From Nymphaea colorata (lineage: Eukaryota; Streptophyta; Magnoliopsida; Nymphaeales; Nymphaeaceae), in assembly GCF_008831285.2 (NCBI RefSeq), contig NC_045149.1, positions 6,067,500 through 6,131,499 on the forward strand: a DNA stretch of 64,000 nt, read 5' to 3'. Under the pieces are notes generated by a model. The model was not told the origin of the DNA. It did not search any database and was given only the letters and a program-made list of their open reading frames with translations. The first letter of the stretch is position 1; each line of letters begins with the position of its first letter. A program made the translations under genes and the position numbers. Positions 1-11,680 of the stretch are shown piece by piece.

Positions 1-2624
1 CATGTTTTCACATATGCTTCAACGTCGTCGCGCATCTGTGGCCAGTAGTAGCCACGTTCGAGCAGTGCCAGTGTCCGCTCCTGGCCAGGATGGCCAGCCC
101 ACAACGAGTCATGACACTCCTTCAGCAACTCTCGTCGGAGATTGCCCCATCTAGGCACGAACACTCGTCCGCCCTTTGCCATCAAAAGTCCATCTTGTAG
201 CCAGAATCGTCGCGTCTTTCCCACCTCCGTTGTTTCGACCAAGTGCTTGGCCACTGGGTCTTGCTTCATGCCTTCTCGAATTCGCTCGAGAAGAGCACCC
301 TCGAGTTGCGCTTCGAAAGATGCCGTCCGGGTAGCTGCCAACTCCGCCTTCCGACTCAGTGCATCGACTACAACGTTTGTCTTCCCTGCCTTGTATTCCA
401 AGGCAAAATCGAATTCTGCAAGGAATTCCTGCCATCGAGCTTGCTTCAGACTCAACTTCTTTTGAGTCTGGAAGTAGCTTGTAGCTACATTATCAGTCTT
501 TACCACGAATTGGGACCCGAATAAGTAATGCCTCTATGTGCGAAGACAATGAATAATGGCCGTCATTTCCCTTTCATGCACGGAGTACCATCGCTCTGCG
601 TCTTTCAGCTTCCAACTCTCGTAGGCAACTGGATGACCTTCCTGCATCAAAACTCCACCAATGGTAAAATCTGATGCATCCGTGTGGACTTCAAATTTCC
701 TTGTGTGGTCGGGCAACCTGAGCACAGGTTCCTGCATCAGGGCCCTCTTCAACTTGTCGAAGGCATATTCTTCGAGCTCTTCCCAAGCCCAAGTTTGGTT
801 TTTCTTTAACAAATCAATGAGAGGCGCAGTTATCAAAGATTACCCCTCAATGAATCGTCGATAGTAATTCGCCAAACCGAGAAAAGAACGTAGTTCCAGT
901 ACATTGGTTGGCAGTTTCCAGTCTCGAATTGCCCTCACCTTTTCTGTGTCCATTCGCAGCTGACCTTTTCCCACAATGTGACCGAGAAAACTGATTTCTG
1001 ATTGGCCGAATAGGCACTTCTCGCGCTTCACATAGAGTTCGTTTTCCTCCAATACCTTGAACACTGTTCGCAAGTGTTCCACATGGTCCCTCATGGAGCT
1101 GCTGTACACTACAATGTCATCAAGATAGACTACCACGAACTTATCTAAGTACGGATAGAATATCTTATTCATTAGAGTCGAAAAAGTGGCTGGGGCATTC
1201 GTCAACCCGAACGGCATTACCAAGAATTCAAAGGCACCGTAACGAGTGACACAAGTGGTCTTTGGCTCGTCGCCATCAACAATCCGAACTTGCCAATATC
1301 CTGATCTGAGGTCTAACTTGGAAAACACTTGAGCTTTGCCTAGTTGATCAAACAGATCTGCAATCAAAGGTAAGGGATACTTGTTCTTCACCGTTACCTT
1401 GTTCAACGCTCGATAATCCATACATAGCCTTTTGGAACCATCATGCTTCGCTTGGAATAACACTGGTGCACCAAAAAGAGCTTTGGAGGGTCTGATTATA
1501 CCTCCAGCTAGCATCTCGTCCAACTGTCGTCGAAGTTCTCTTAATTCTGTAGGGGCCATTCGATATGGTGCCATTGCCGGGGGTTTGACACCAGGAAGGA
1601 GTTCGATGGCATGATCCACCTCACGTCGAGGTGGCAGCCGTCTAGGGAGCTCTGCGGGCATTGTTCCTGCGAATTCCGCTAAGACAGGTGCAAGCGCCTC
1701 TGGGACCAAACCAGGGGAGTCATTAGTCACTTCCCTGATTGCCACCAAGTACGTTTTTTCGCCGTGCTTGAGGCCTTTCTTCAACTGAAGGGCAGATATC
1801 ATTGCGGCTTTGTCCTTATCCCTCTTTATCGATGTTACTGGAACCATACAAGGGGACTTCTCATCCATGATACTGATACTGCGTAGGTGCGGCATTGGGA
1901 CAATTTTCGCAGTACTGAGGAGCTCCATGCCTAGGATCATCCGAAAATCATCCATCGGGACCACCGAGAAGTTGGCCCTTCCTGACCAACTCTCAATCTT
2001 CACAATCGCATCCCGGGCCACTCCGTGGATGGGTTTGGCCTCTGAGTTCACCGCCTTCATGCGTAACTCTCCCCTCTCAAGGGTTAGGCCTAGTCTCCTC
2101 GCCTCCTCAACTGAGACAAAGTTATGTGTGGCACCCGTGTCTACCATAGCCAGGGTAGACCTTCCATTTACCAGGATTTCCAAGTACATGAGATCGTTAG
2201 AAGGTATCGCTGTAACCTTCACTTTTTTCTCCCTTTTTATGGTGTTCAGAAGTTGAAGTGCACCCATCTTTGGTCCTTCCCCTTCTTCACCTTGTACCGC
2301 ATTAGCAGATTGCCTTGAAGAGCTTGCTTGATTGTCCCTGTTTCCACGCTTTGGACATTGCCTTCCTAAGTGATTGCCATAACAAAACCAACATTTCAAC
2401 ACTCTAGTCTGAGAGTTGTCGTTTCTATGAAAGAAAGTTCTTCTTTCGACTTGGCGCTGAGTTGATGGTTCATCTTTCCGTTCCCTTCGATCATCTTTCT
2501 TTCCTCCATGGTCAGGCTTCCTCGATGGCTTGAAGGCGTTAGTGTAGCTCTTGCGCTGAGTATCAGCCAAACGTTCTGCTACCACATAAGCATCCTCCAA
2601 GGTCTCCGGATTACTCCTTTCCAC
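1..2624 (-). pseudogene. gypsy gag C-terminus and pol (PR-RT-RH-partial INT)
   Basis: Same phase as the gag above. Numbering from 2624: zinc knuckle C78-X2-C-X3-H-X4-C90; aspartic protease with VDTGAT at 161-166; reverse transcriptase about 335-530 with [22 protein letters not shown] and catalytic YLDD at 500-503. The frame stops at TAA 842-840, just after the conserved RRFIEG, then continues in phase into RNase H (FDKLKRAL, FEVHTDASDF, HEREMTAI). A second stop, TAG at 536-534, replaces a normally conserved tryptophan. Beyond it the phase is still open to base 1: VVKTDNVATSYF, DALSRKAEL and the H2C2 region of integrase (HDSLWAGHPGQ, YYWPQM). No frameshift is needed anywhere, so decay is by substitution only. 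Codon use is GC-richer than the flanking DNA. Confidence 0.9.
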
Positions 2625-2630
2625 TTCGGA

Positions 2631-3452
2631 TTATGCACACGACTGAAGTCCCAAAATAAACCAGTTCAATTTATCTTGTTCTTGCATATCTGGCACATCT
2701 AACATCAGCCTTTGATAGGCCCTCACGTAATCTCGCAAGGATCCGGTATGTTTCAATTCACCAACCATCCGATAGGCATGGCGTGTCGCATTCGGGGGCA
2801 TGAAGTAAGTTCTTAACTCTCGCTGAAAATCATCGAAAGTGTCTATTGTGCAGATCCCCTTTTGAATGTCGAGCCTTTTTCTTCTCCACCATGCCACAAC
2901 ATCGCCCTCTAGCAACATAGCCGCAGTCTTGACTTGAAGGTCGTCCCCCATAATGCCTTGCAAGTCCAGGTAGTACTCTACTTGGAATAAAAAGTTGTCG
3001 ATCACTCGACTATCCCGAGTTCCATTGTCTTTAGCTGGTCTCTGAACGTCGACCCTCGCTGGCCGATCGTCACCTCCACCTATAGAGATTTGTCGCTGTA
3101 GTGTGCGGTTATTTACCTGAAGTTCCTTGACTTCAGCCTGTAACGCGGTCACTGTGTGAGTTAGTGCCCGATTCATGGCCACTAGGTCGGCCATTTGTTC
3201 CCGCAGTACCTTCATCTCGTCCTTCATTTCCCCAAAGGATTCAGCTGCATTACCCAACGCTTCTTCATGAGTAGTTACGTCGGTAGCCAGCTTGTTCACC
3301 ATCTCGGTCAGGTCTTCCTGACCCTGGGATGTACCCATCTCGTCAGAATGGGCTACCCCTTGCCCTTGGCACTTCGCAGATTTTATTGAGTCGCCAGGGC
3401 TTCTTCCTCTTCGATCAGCGATCGTCGGAGGTCTCTTTCGATCAACGATCAT
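2631..3452 (-). pseudogene. gypsy gag, N-terminal part, closed by premature stop
   Basis: 273 codons from ATG at 3452. Gag forms the particle that packages the element's RNA. The N-terminal 60 residues are polar; residues about 60-125 look coiled-coil (EMKVLREQMADL and a following heptad-like stretch). The capsid part follows, with WWRRKRLD and the family-typical FQRELRTYFMPPNA and LRDYVRAYQRLMLDVPD. The frame ends at TAA (2631-2633), but the same reading frame continues past the stop with gag sequence and the zinc knuckle, so the TAA is a nonsense mutation inside gag and not its natural end. A CAA to TAA transition would explain it (inference). Confidence 0.85.
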
Positions 3453-3506
3453 CGGCGTGTAGTTCTACACCGACTATCCAACCGCTTCCCCAGATTGCCG
3501 AACCTG

Positions 3507-3518
3507 GCTCTGATACCA
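3507..3518 (-). other. Primer binding site, tRNA-iMet type (gypsy)
   Basis: The minus strand reads TGGTATCAGAGC, the standard plant initiator-Met tRNA primer site, 2 bp inside the LTR edge and upstream of gag. It primes minus-strand cDNA synthesis. Confidence 0.85.
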
Positions 3519-3520
3519 GT

Positions 3521-3800
3521 TGTCACGGGCTGACAACTTTGGCCCGTGCAGCGCGGCAAGAACCTGATTGCCGCAAGCCTTCAAACCACCGAACGGGGCG
3601 CAAAAGTAGTTTGAGAAAACAAGTGTATAAAGAAAGCTTGTGAATAAAGAACTCTCGCAATGTATTCACTTGGAAAATTAGTACATCACGAGAAAGATAA
3701 GTAAAGAGAATGATCTCGACTTTACTTATGTAGGATGGCCGAGGCCTCTTACAGGATTCCCATGTCGACCACCCAAAACAAGAAGTCCCAATACTTGACA
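3521..3800 (-). repeat. Probable 5' LTR of the gypsy element (280 bp)
   Basis: The inner edge is well supported: it lies 2 bp from the primer site and begins on the plus strand with TGTCACGGGC. The outer edge at 3800 is inferred from the matching terminal TTGACA, which gives the inverted ends TGTCA...TGACA expected for an LTR. The partner LTR is outside the window, so the length is not independently confirmed. Confidence 0.55.
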
Positions 3801-4145
3801 CTTAGACCGGTGGAAGGGTACTCCCTTACAAGTAAACATGCATAAGCAAATGACTCAACATAAGCAAAGGAAGCACAATGCAAAACAAAGCAAAGGACTG
3901 TACAGACTCCCAGACACAGGGGAACATCAGTAATGCTTTGTGAAAAGTGTCCAAGATACTATCTTCACTGACACATGCAAGAACTGCGAGCAAGTATTAT
4001 GTCAGATAGTTTGCCTTCTTTAACCCATGTTTCCTTGAGTTAGAGAAAGCTTTACATCTTCACTAACATTTCATTGTTACATGTTGGAGTCTATCTTATT
4101 TGACATTGACCTTCTGAAACTAGAGAAAACATTCATTGTTTTTGA
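3801..4145. other. Intergenic, no gene seen
   Basis: AT-rich sequence between the gypsy LTR and the LINE. I see no coding frame, RNA gene or clear repeat. Confidence 0.6.
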
Positions 4146-4223
4146 ACACAAGTTAGAGATAATATTCTTCCAATAATGGATTGCACACAAGTTAGAGATA
4201 ATATTCTTCCAATAATGGATTGC
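4146..4223. repeat. 39-bp perfect tandem duplication at LINE 3' end
   Basis: Two identical 39-bp copies, 4146-4184 and 4185-4223, starting ACACAAGTTAGAG and ending AATGGATTGC. They lie directly beyond the 3' end of the minus-strand LINE, where a poly(A) tail or target-site duplication would be expected. Confidence 0.95.
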
Positions 4224-6193
4224 TGGGAGGTAGGCTCCCCACCTTTATTGCCAAAAAATTATATTTAGAAGAAAAAACAGGGGATGCAAAGCATCAACAG
4301 AAACAAAAACACAAGGAGCAAAAACCCTCACCCCTCAGAATGCAAGACAGAGACCATTGAGCAAAGAGCCTAGAATTAAGCGAGGAGAAACATTACTGCC
4401 CATATGCTAATAGGCAAACAAAAAAAATGCAATAACTACCCGCCATCGTCGCGTCCATCTTGCTGACCATAAATCAAGAGCTGCTGACCTGCATCCACTG
4501 ATGGAAAGTGATCATCTACACTGGTTCTTTCATAACACTTTCTAAAAATGATCCATCTTGCTGGAATGGTTCTGCGTCCTTCAATCATGGCTCGTATTCT
4601 TCGTTTCCAACAGTTGTTAGAGGATATGATCGTGAGGCATCCTGAGTTGTTCATCATCTTACCTAACCAAAACTCCAGCAGGTGCATTTCAGCAGTATCC
4701 CCCTCACTGTGAGCCATTCTAATTACCGACTTGTAAGCTCCATCATCCCTATCCCACCAGAGTGCAGCCACCATTAACCTAAGGTTAATTCTACTATGAA
4801 CAACTTGAAGAGTGTGATCATCCTTATGTATTTCTTCTCTTTTAGTACAGAAAATACCAGTGGACCACCATAGTTGAATCAATTGCCAATCTTCCTCCTG
4901 CGAAAAGATCGCCTCAGCTACCCTCTATCCAATCTTCCAAATCCTATTCGTAATGCTACGAATGGATGGGTGCTGCCAATTATCATGGGCAGCTTGATTG
5001 CGAGTCCACCAGAGTTGCCATACTACAATATGAAACATTACACGCCAATACTTACTGGTCCATCTATGTGGAAACTTAACTTCGTACCAGTATTTGAGCT
5101 CGTCATTAATGTTCCTCCAAGGAGATCTCCTTCGATTGAATTTACTCACTATCCAGCTCCACACATTTTTGGCCACTCGGTAGGAAAATAAGATATGGTG
5201 AGTGCTATCTTCCTCTGATTTACAAAGGAATCATCTATTGACTAAGGGCAGACCCATATGCTTCAAACGGTCAATAGTCAGGAGCCGATGTTTGAAGGCT
5301 AGGTAAACAAACCAGTTGGCACGCGCCGGGACATTTGCATCCCAAACCAGCTTCTTCCAAGTCTCGTTGTTTCATTTGCTTCTCACCATGTTCCAAACAA
5401 GTGAGCTAGTGATTTCCTGGTTAGCATTAGATTTGAAAACCAATCTGTCATCCATGTCAGAGAGTTTCCTGATATCATTCAGCAAGAAGGAGAAGGAATT
5501 CTCATCAATTCTATAGTAGTTAATGGCTGCCCTCAAAGAGAGGTGACAGTCATGCTTGACCTGCTCATAAAGTTCTCCTTGAACTCTATGTAAAAGGATA
5601 CCATGACTCCAATCATCCACCCAAAATCTGATTTTTTTTCCATTGCCAGCTTTCCAAAAAACAAGATTTTCTATCAGCATCCATCCCCAGCCAAGGCTGA
5701 TCCATGCCCAAGAACCTTTCCATGGCTTCTTAGCAGACCAGAAGCTCCTTATAGTTTTGAGATACCGCATTCGAAGCCACAAAGCTAACAAGGAATGTCC
5801 CTCTAGAACTTTGCAGCATCTAGTAGCCATGAGTGCTACGTTCCACTCCACAAGGGCCCGGAGACCTACACCACCCTCCTCCTTGGGCTTACACAAATCT
5901 TTCCAAGCAACTAGATGGATGGCCCTGGAGGCACTATTGTGAGCCCAAAGGAAGTGCACCATTTTCCTTTCGATAATGATCAGAGTTGTTTTTGGCAATC
6001 TAAACCCTTGCATCCAGTAGACCCCTGAAGTTGCAAGGTTATGTTTGACTAGGCATAAAGGCCCTGCAAAGGAGAAAAAATTAGTTTGCCACGCTGCCAT
6101 TTTCCTTTCAAGTCTACCAATAAGATCAGAGATAATATTCTTCACTAATGTGGTTTGAGATGTGCTATAGAAGGAGGCTACCTTCTTTAGCAT
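4224..6193 (-). mobile_element. 5'-truncated L1-like LINE (ORF2 C-terminal half)
   Basis: The minus strand encodes the end of a plant L1-type ORF2. The first 273 codons (6193-5372) hold the region after the RT catalytic core, with LVAWKDLCKPKEEGGVGLR and a WNVALM motif. Next, with interruptions, comes the zinc-finger-like zf-RVT region (5370-5160: a W-x-VW start, then VPARANWF, LLTIDRL and the VAKNVWSWIV end), then 4925-5176 and 4436-4882 carry the variable C-terminus. The 3' UTR includes AATAAA on the minus strand near 4245. Endonuclease and YxDD core are absent; truncation near 6193 is typical of target-primed reverse transcription. Several stops make it dead. Confidence 0.85.
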
Positions 6194-6580
6194 CTATTTC
6201 TTTCATTAGATAAGACTGAAAATGTCTCTCATTTGTAATGCATTTTCTCATGTCCTCTCTGACACGTGCGCTTGTGTGAAGGATTTTGTGTGTGGGTTTT
6301 GTTGGGAAATCTCCCTTCCTTTTTGCCTTTCCCTATTTTCTCTATTTCTGCAATAGATGTCTCCAACCAGTGAACTTCATGATCTACTGGTGTCCATCTG
6401 GCACCTCAGCTATTGTCCAACAATTGACATCTCTTTATGCAAGGGCTTCCATCTATATAGTGAACCAACTCCTTACTCTCTTTCTCCCCTTCCAGCAAGG
6501 CCTCCCCTCCATTTGGCAATGGTGTGCCTCCCTCCAGCAACACATCTCCTCCCTCAATTGCCACAACTCAGTCTCCTCTT
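6194..6580. other. Intergenic, no gene seen
   Basis: Pyrimidine-rich AT-rich DNA upstream of a microsatellite. Open frames here are low-complexity and show no family motif. Confidence 0.55.
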
Positions 6581-6584
6581 GATG

Positions 6585-6602
6585 CACTCTCTCTCTCTCT
6601 CG

Positions 6603-6657
<55 letters not shown>

Positions 6658-6685
6658 ACAGCCATTGTTCTCTCTCTCTCTATAT
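6585..6685. repeat. Compound microsatellite (TC)n-(AT)n-(TC)n
   Basis: A CT run at about 6585-6602, an (AT) run at about 6605-6651, and another CT run around 6670-6682. The open frame across it translates as alternating Y and I and is not a gene. Confidence 0.95.
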
Positions 6686-6699
6686 GATGAAAGATATTT

Positions 6700-9430
6700 G
6701 AGGGTAGCCCTCTTTGACACTTGTCATGTTAGCTAAGTAACATGGTACCATTGGGAATGTTGGTAATATATTTTTGTTTTAGTGTTTCAATTTTGGCATA
6801 TTAGGCTTCTTTATTGATCTCCATAATGCTTGATCAGATCTACTCTGCCTTAGGTCTGTTTGCATTTTTCTCTTGTTGCAATTTAATTAAGACTTTAACT
6901 TGGATTTGTATTAAATTCAAGTGTTTTCGTACCTATTAGGCTTTTATTTTCTTCTAGTTTTGTTTTTGGTTGGTAGGTTTCTACTCATACAAGATTGTTT
7001 CAATTAGTTGCAGATGTTATTTTAGACATAAAGCAGGAAGAAACCATACTGAGTTCATTGTATCTGCATCAGATCTGCTTGTGTCTCATCTATAGGCAGG
7101 TGCCTTTTGGCCTTTTGAGTATGTTTATGCACATATGCATTTGTATGTGCACTAAATGTACATGTTGTGTATGCATGTTGTTAAAATATCATATATCGAA
7201 TTGATGACCAATGTTTATATGTCTTAGACATCTAGAACTTGTGCTGATTTAGGTTATGCATTCTATTTTTATTCTATATTTAGTTTTCTCATAGATGTTA
7301 TGTTTTTTTTTTCTTATTGTATCTGGTCCATCATGGATATTGTTTTCTTGATTTCCATAGTATGCTCTATAACATGAAAATATAAGGCACATCTTTGTGG
7401 CAGTCAATGGAGATAATTACAAACCAATTGTATGAGGAGGAAAATAGTAGCTTATGAAGAGTTAATTGGGGTTCTAGTGCTAGACAACTCTCTTTATGAT
7501 GTGTGATGAACTTTTAGGGGTATGGCCTTCCCTAGGCTACTTTATTAGTATAGGATAATTTTCATTTTTGGAAAAAGGGCCTTGCCTTGCTTGCAAGCTT
7601 TTTGTGCCATGTTAATCTATCGCCATTTGGTTAGCTAATGGGCGATATAGATGTTTGTCTTAGCTTCAAGCTCTTGTAAAGGATGGTGAAAATTTTCAGC
7701 TTAGATGAATTGGGAGAAAAATGTACGGATTTGACTTTAGTCAATAAAAAAGTGTTGACTTAGGTTTAGCAAGATAAACCCTATCAGCTTACACCTAATG
7801 AATCAATGATTTGTGGTCATTTATGATGATATGAACTTTATCAGATCAGGTGGTTCTACCATTATGCTTCTATTAAATCATGATCACCTATTGATTAATG
7901 ACAATTGTTATGATGTTTTTGGTTACTTGAAAAATATCTTTTTGACATTTTTCATTGGTTCCATGTTTTAGGATTACATAATTCACAATATATAGAAAAG
8001 TTAAAGGTCTTCATTGATGCAAGAAAGAGCATCAGTGAAAACCTTTATTGATGTGAAAGTTTGCATAAGTGAAAGCTAATGTTTAATGACATGGTGTTCA
8101 TTGTACAAACAGTCATGCTATACTTTTTCTTGATGTTATAGTCATGTCAATGAAGCATGGTCAAATGAGGTATGAAGCGACTACCACTGATGCTTGTTTC
8201 ATTATTTTCTAATGTGAACTTTTCATCAGTACAAACATATGTTTATTGATGCTTTGATTATCATCCATGATGGTACCACTAACATTATCTTTTCTTATGC
8301 TTCTCATTGTGTCGCTAATTAAAGTGACAACAACATTTGCACTGGACAACTGATATACCAAGTATATAATGTGAAAGTAAACATTTTTGCCTATGTATTC
8401 AACATATGGCGTGACCTATCCTATCGTGAACAGTATATAGGATGTATGTGTGGCTGGTGCATAGAACGAATTGCCCTAAATACGTAAGGTGCTCTATAGT
8501 AAAGGATTGACACATGTATATTCTACTGCAAGGGAGGAACACCAATTTCACTTGAGCATTATGACATAATTTAAATTGACTCATACAAGCATTGTTTTAG
8601 ATGAAAAAAACACATCCCAGATTGAAGGGTAGGGCCCATATACAATAGACATCCCCAAAGCAGCAGTTTCAGGTTTAACTAATGACATCAGCCAGGCAGA
8701 ATCATCCCTACTCTTGGTGGTGGGAACTTGAAATTATTGAACCATGCCATCTCCGTGGTGGGAACTTGAAATTATTTAATTTTAAAAACATTATGTTTCT
8801 TTGATTATAATCCAATTTTAAGCACAAATAAAAGAAGTCATACTTTATGTGTTTTATTATTTAAAGCACTGAATACAATTTACATAATCAACCATGCATC
8901 ATATTATTGTCGGGCTAGGCACACATCAATGAATGCTTAAACAATCAAAATAACACATGGATAATACCCAACAGTCAATAAATCAAGCAAGTCTACAATT
9001 AGGCATCACACAATGAACAAGTAAAAAAACTATCAAGCATCACACACTCAACATGTTAAAGTGAACATAAAAAACAATCTCTAGGTAATGAGGAATGACA
9101 CCATAGAAGATAGTTTTGATCGGGAAATGAGTCATCAAAAGCAGTTGCATTGCTATGGCTAACCTAGTGGTGACTCCTTACATAAGTGATGAGCACAACA
9201 TAAATGCTATCCATAGACATCATTAGTGCATCAATGATCACCTCACTGGTGAAACCTAGTAGGGCCCACTACTATTATAGTAGTCTAGGGGGAGGAGTAT
9301 GGGGGACCTTATTCCCTAATAATCAATTGGTACCAATAATAATATCCTATAATATAGTTCATTAGCCCCTTTGTTGCGCATATTAAACCCCTTTTGTGGT
9401 GGGCTCGACTATGTCCAATCAAACGACAAT
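6700..9430. other. Intergenic, no gene seen
   Basis: AT-rich DNA without a credible coding frame. Around 7980-8280 short motifs such as TTTATTGATG and ATCAGTGAAA recur, which could be subterminal repeats of a decayed DNA transposon, but I find no ends. A 24-bp-scale repeat (GGTGGGAACTTGAAATTATT) occurs twice at about 8717-8776. Confidence 0.5.
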
Positions 9431-10118
9431 AGTCCATCTTTTGCTGCAACACAAAATCTGTCCATGGGTCATTGACCGATGGCATCCTTATATCCAAATA
9501 CACACATAGAGTTACACATCAGGCACACAAGGCAAAATATACACAATCAGTCAAACTCACGATTCACACATAGTCATTTATAATTAGCCTCACACATATA
9601 ATCATTTCACTATATACAAAACCAGGCTTAACCCATCAATCAATCATCTCAACCATAGGGCTATGAGACTTTTGTCTCTTCTTGCCAATCAGATAGGCTG
9701 GCCCAATGACATTTGTACATGAGCATCAACCTTTCTTGGTTCCCATGAACCTTATCTTTGGATTAATTTGTCAAAGTCCATCTTTTGCTGCAACACAAAA
9801 TCTGTCCATGGGTCATTGACCGATGGCATCCTTATATCCAAATACACACATAGAGTTACACATCAGGCACACAAGGCAAAATATACACAATCAGTCAAAC
9901 TCACGATTCACACATAGTCATTTATAATTAGCCTCACACATATAATCATTTCACTATATACAAAACCAGGATTAACCCATCAATCAATCATCTCAACCAT
10001 AGGGCTATGAGACTTTTGTCTCTTCTTGCCAATCAGATAGGCTGGCCCAATGACATTTGTACATGAGGATCAACCTTTCTTGGTTCCCATGAACCTTATC
10101 TTTGGATTAGTTTGTCAA
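9431..10118. repeat. 344-bp tandem duplication, about 99% identical
   Basis: Unit 1 is 9431-9774 and unit 2 is 9775-10118. By eye I count three substitutions (GGCTTAAC/GGATTAAC, GAGCATC/GAGGATC, TTAATTT/TTAGTTT) and no indel. There is no coding frame. The near identity implies a recent duplication. Confidence 0.95.
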
Positions 10119-10870
10119 ATACTTGCAGCAACAATAAAATACCCACACATTAGGTTCTAATTCAATTAAGGGACATCAAACTTTCCAAGTTTAAAGCTTA
10201 TTTGTGAAGCACTCATATGAATCAATCACAAACTATGACCATCAAATGCAATCAGTTCCAATACCTTACTCACACTTGGAGTTGCATCTCGTACATGGCG
10301 GCACTTACACAATAATTATATGCAAATAGCATACTCAAGACAATGTTGTAAAAGAATAATAGAAACAGTCAATAATTCATGCTCACATGGTCTCTCATGC
10401 AATTTATTCATAGCTACATTTGATACTTTACACATGTATACATTGCAGATTCTTTGTTACCTGCATAGTTTGGTTTCAACATTTCTAATGTGTGCTTAAT
10501 CTTGGCCTTGTATGGTCATGCAAGCACATATTCCTACATGTAACTCAAAAGTTCATTGGACCTCGAACTTATAGTTTTGATCATGCTCTCTGGTTCAGAT
10601 ACCCATTGTAGGAAATAGAGAAAGAAGTATAGACACACACACATCACACTTCTTACTTTACAAGTAACCAAAAAGCAAATATACTTGCACTGTTGCACAC
10701 CAACCATAGTTGTGCTTTTCTTTGAACTAATTGTGATTCTCTAGCATGCAATAATCCTATTACCCATTATCTTCTATAACTTGTATTGTTGAGTCAGCTA
10801 GTCTGTGCCTATTTGTGTGATCTAACTATCCTTTCTAAAATTTGAAATGATGATGACTTCGTCTATTTAG
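10119..10870. other. Intergenic, no gene seen
   Basis: No coding frame. On the minus strand near 10615-10580 there is TGGGTATCTGAACCAGAG, faintly like a degenerate retroelement primer site, without supporting LTR or gag. Confidence 0.45.
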
Positions 10871-11054
10871 ATGGGTGTTATATCTACATTGGAAGGCCGT
10901 AGACCCTAACTATGTATAATACATCTTACAAGATGGGCACTTGAAGAACTTTTTCAATCTCAATGGGTGTTATATCTACATTGGAAGGCCGTAGACCCTA
11001 ACTATGTATAATACATTTTACAAGATGGGCACTTGAAGAACTTTTTCAATCTCA
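10871..11054. repeat. 92-bp tandem duplication
   Basis: Copies at 10871-10962 and 10963-11054, both starting ATGGGTGTTATATCTACATT and differing at one base (ACATCTTAC versus ACATTTTAC). Confidence 0.95.
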
Positions 11055-11299
11055 AGTTTTAAGCATACATTAGGTAGCTTTTTATCTTGAACATTCATGA
11101 TCGAATCCATATGCAAGCAATTTAACCTTTAAAGGTTAGGGTCCTAACTTGCATGTTCATACCTTGTGTTAGGTGTACAAGTGGGTTAAGATCATGCACT
11201 CCTCTTCCAAACTGAAAATAAACATGTTATCCATCTAACATAACATCAGCACAAATTTATGATGTAAACATGGTCATTAGCTAGGGCTCGTGCTACAGA

Positions 11300-11560
11300 C
11301 AATAACTCAATAGGCAGTTGCCAAAAAACATTTTTGGCAATAGCCTATACCCTAACAATTGATAAGAGTCAATCCTTGCCATATGTCTTGTGCAAAAAAA
11401 ATTATTGGGCAAGGGTTGAGCCATTACCAAAAAGTTTTTGGGCACAACTGCATATTTTATTGGCAACAAGAGTGGATGTTGCCAAAAGATTTTTGGGCAC
11501 GGCTGCTTATTTTATTGGCAAAAAAGTACCCATTGCCAAAATACATCTAAAACTAGTTAT
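11300..11560. repeat. Clustered TTGCCAAAA / TTTTTGGGCA motifs (DNA-transposon-like)
   Basis: Short motifs in both orientations (TTGCCAAAA, TTTTTGGCAA, TTTTTGGGCA, TTTTATTGGCAA) recur at about 70-bp spacing. For example, about 11425-11480 resembles about 11492-11545. This is how subterminal regions of CACTA or Mutator-like elements look, but no terminal inverted repeat, target duplication or transposase is visible nearby, so the class is not assigned. Confidence 0.4.
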
Positions 11561-11606
11561 TAATGTAGCCCTACACATTACTACTTGCAAGAGCTTTCTA
11601 GTTGTA

Positions 11607-11608
<2 letters not shown>

Positions 11609-11679
<71 letters not shown>
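11609..11679. repeat. (AT)n microsatellite, about 70 bp
   Basis: Uninterrupted AT dinucleotides from about 11609 to 11678. The overlapping 121-codon frame is a repeat artefact. Confidence 0.97.

Positions 11680-11680
<1 letters not shown>

Larger units (their letters stand above)
1..3800 (-). mobile_element. Ty3/gypsy retrotransposon, 5' part, cut by window edge
   Basis: Reading leftwards on the minus strand the order is LTR (3800-3521), tRNA-iMet primer site (3518-3507), gag, zinc knuckle, protease, reverse transcriptase, RNase H and the start of integrase, ending at base 1. The order PR-RT-RH-INT defines Ty3/gypsy. The rest of integrase, any chromodomain and the other LTR lie outside the window, so the clade cannot be fixed; the short LTR and the C-X2-C-X3-H-X4-C knuckle would fit a chromovirus-like lineage (inference). 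The coding frame keeps one phase throughout but has three in-frame stops, so this copy is not autonomous. Confidence 0.9.

Noticed and set aside
6357-6701. 114-codon open frame
   Set aside because: Its central part is alternating Tyr/Ile from an (AT)n microsatellite, with no family motif.
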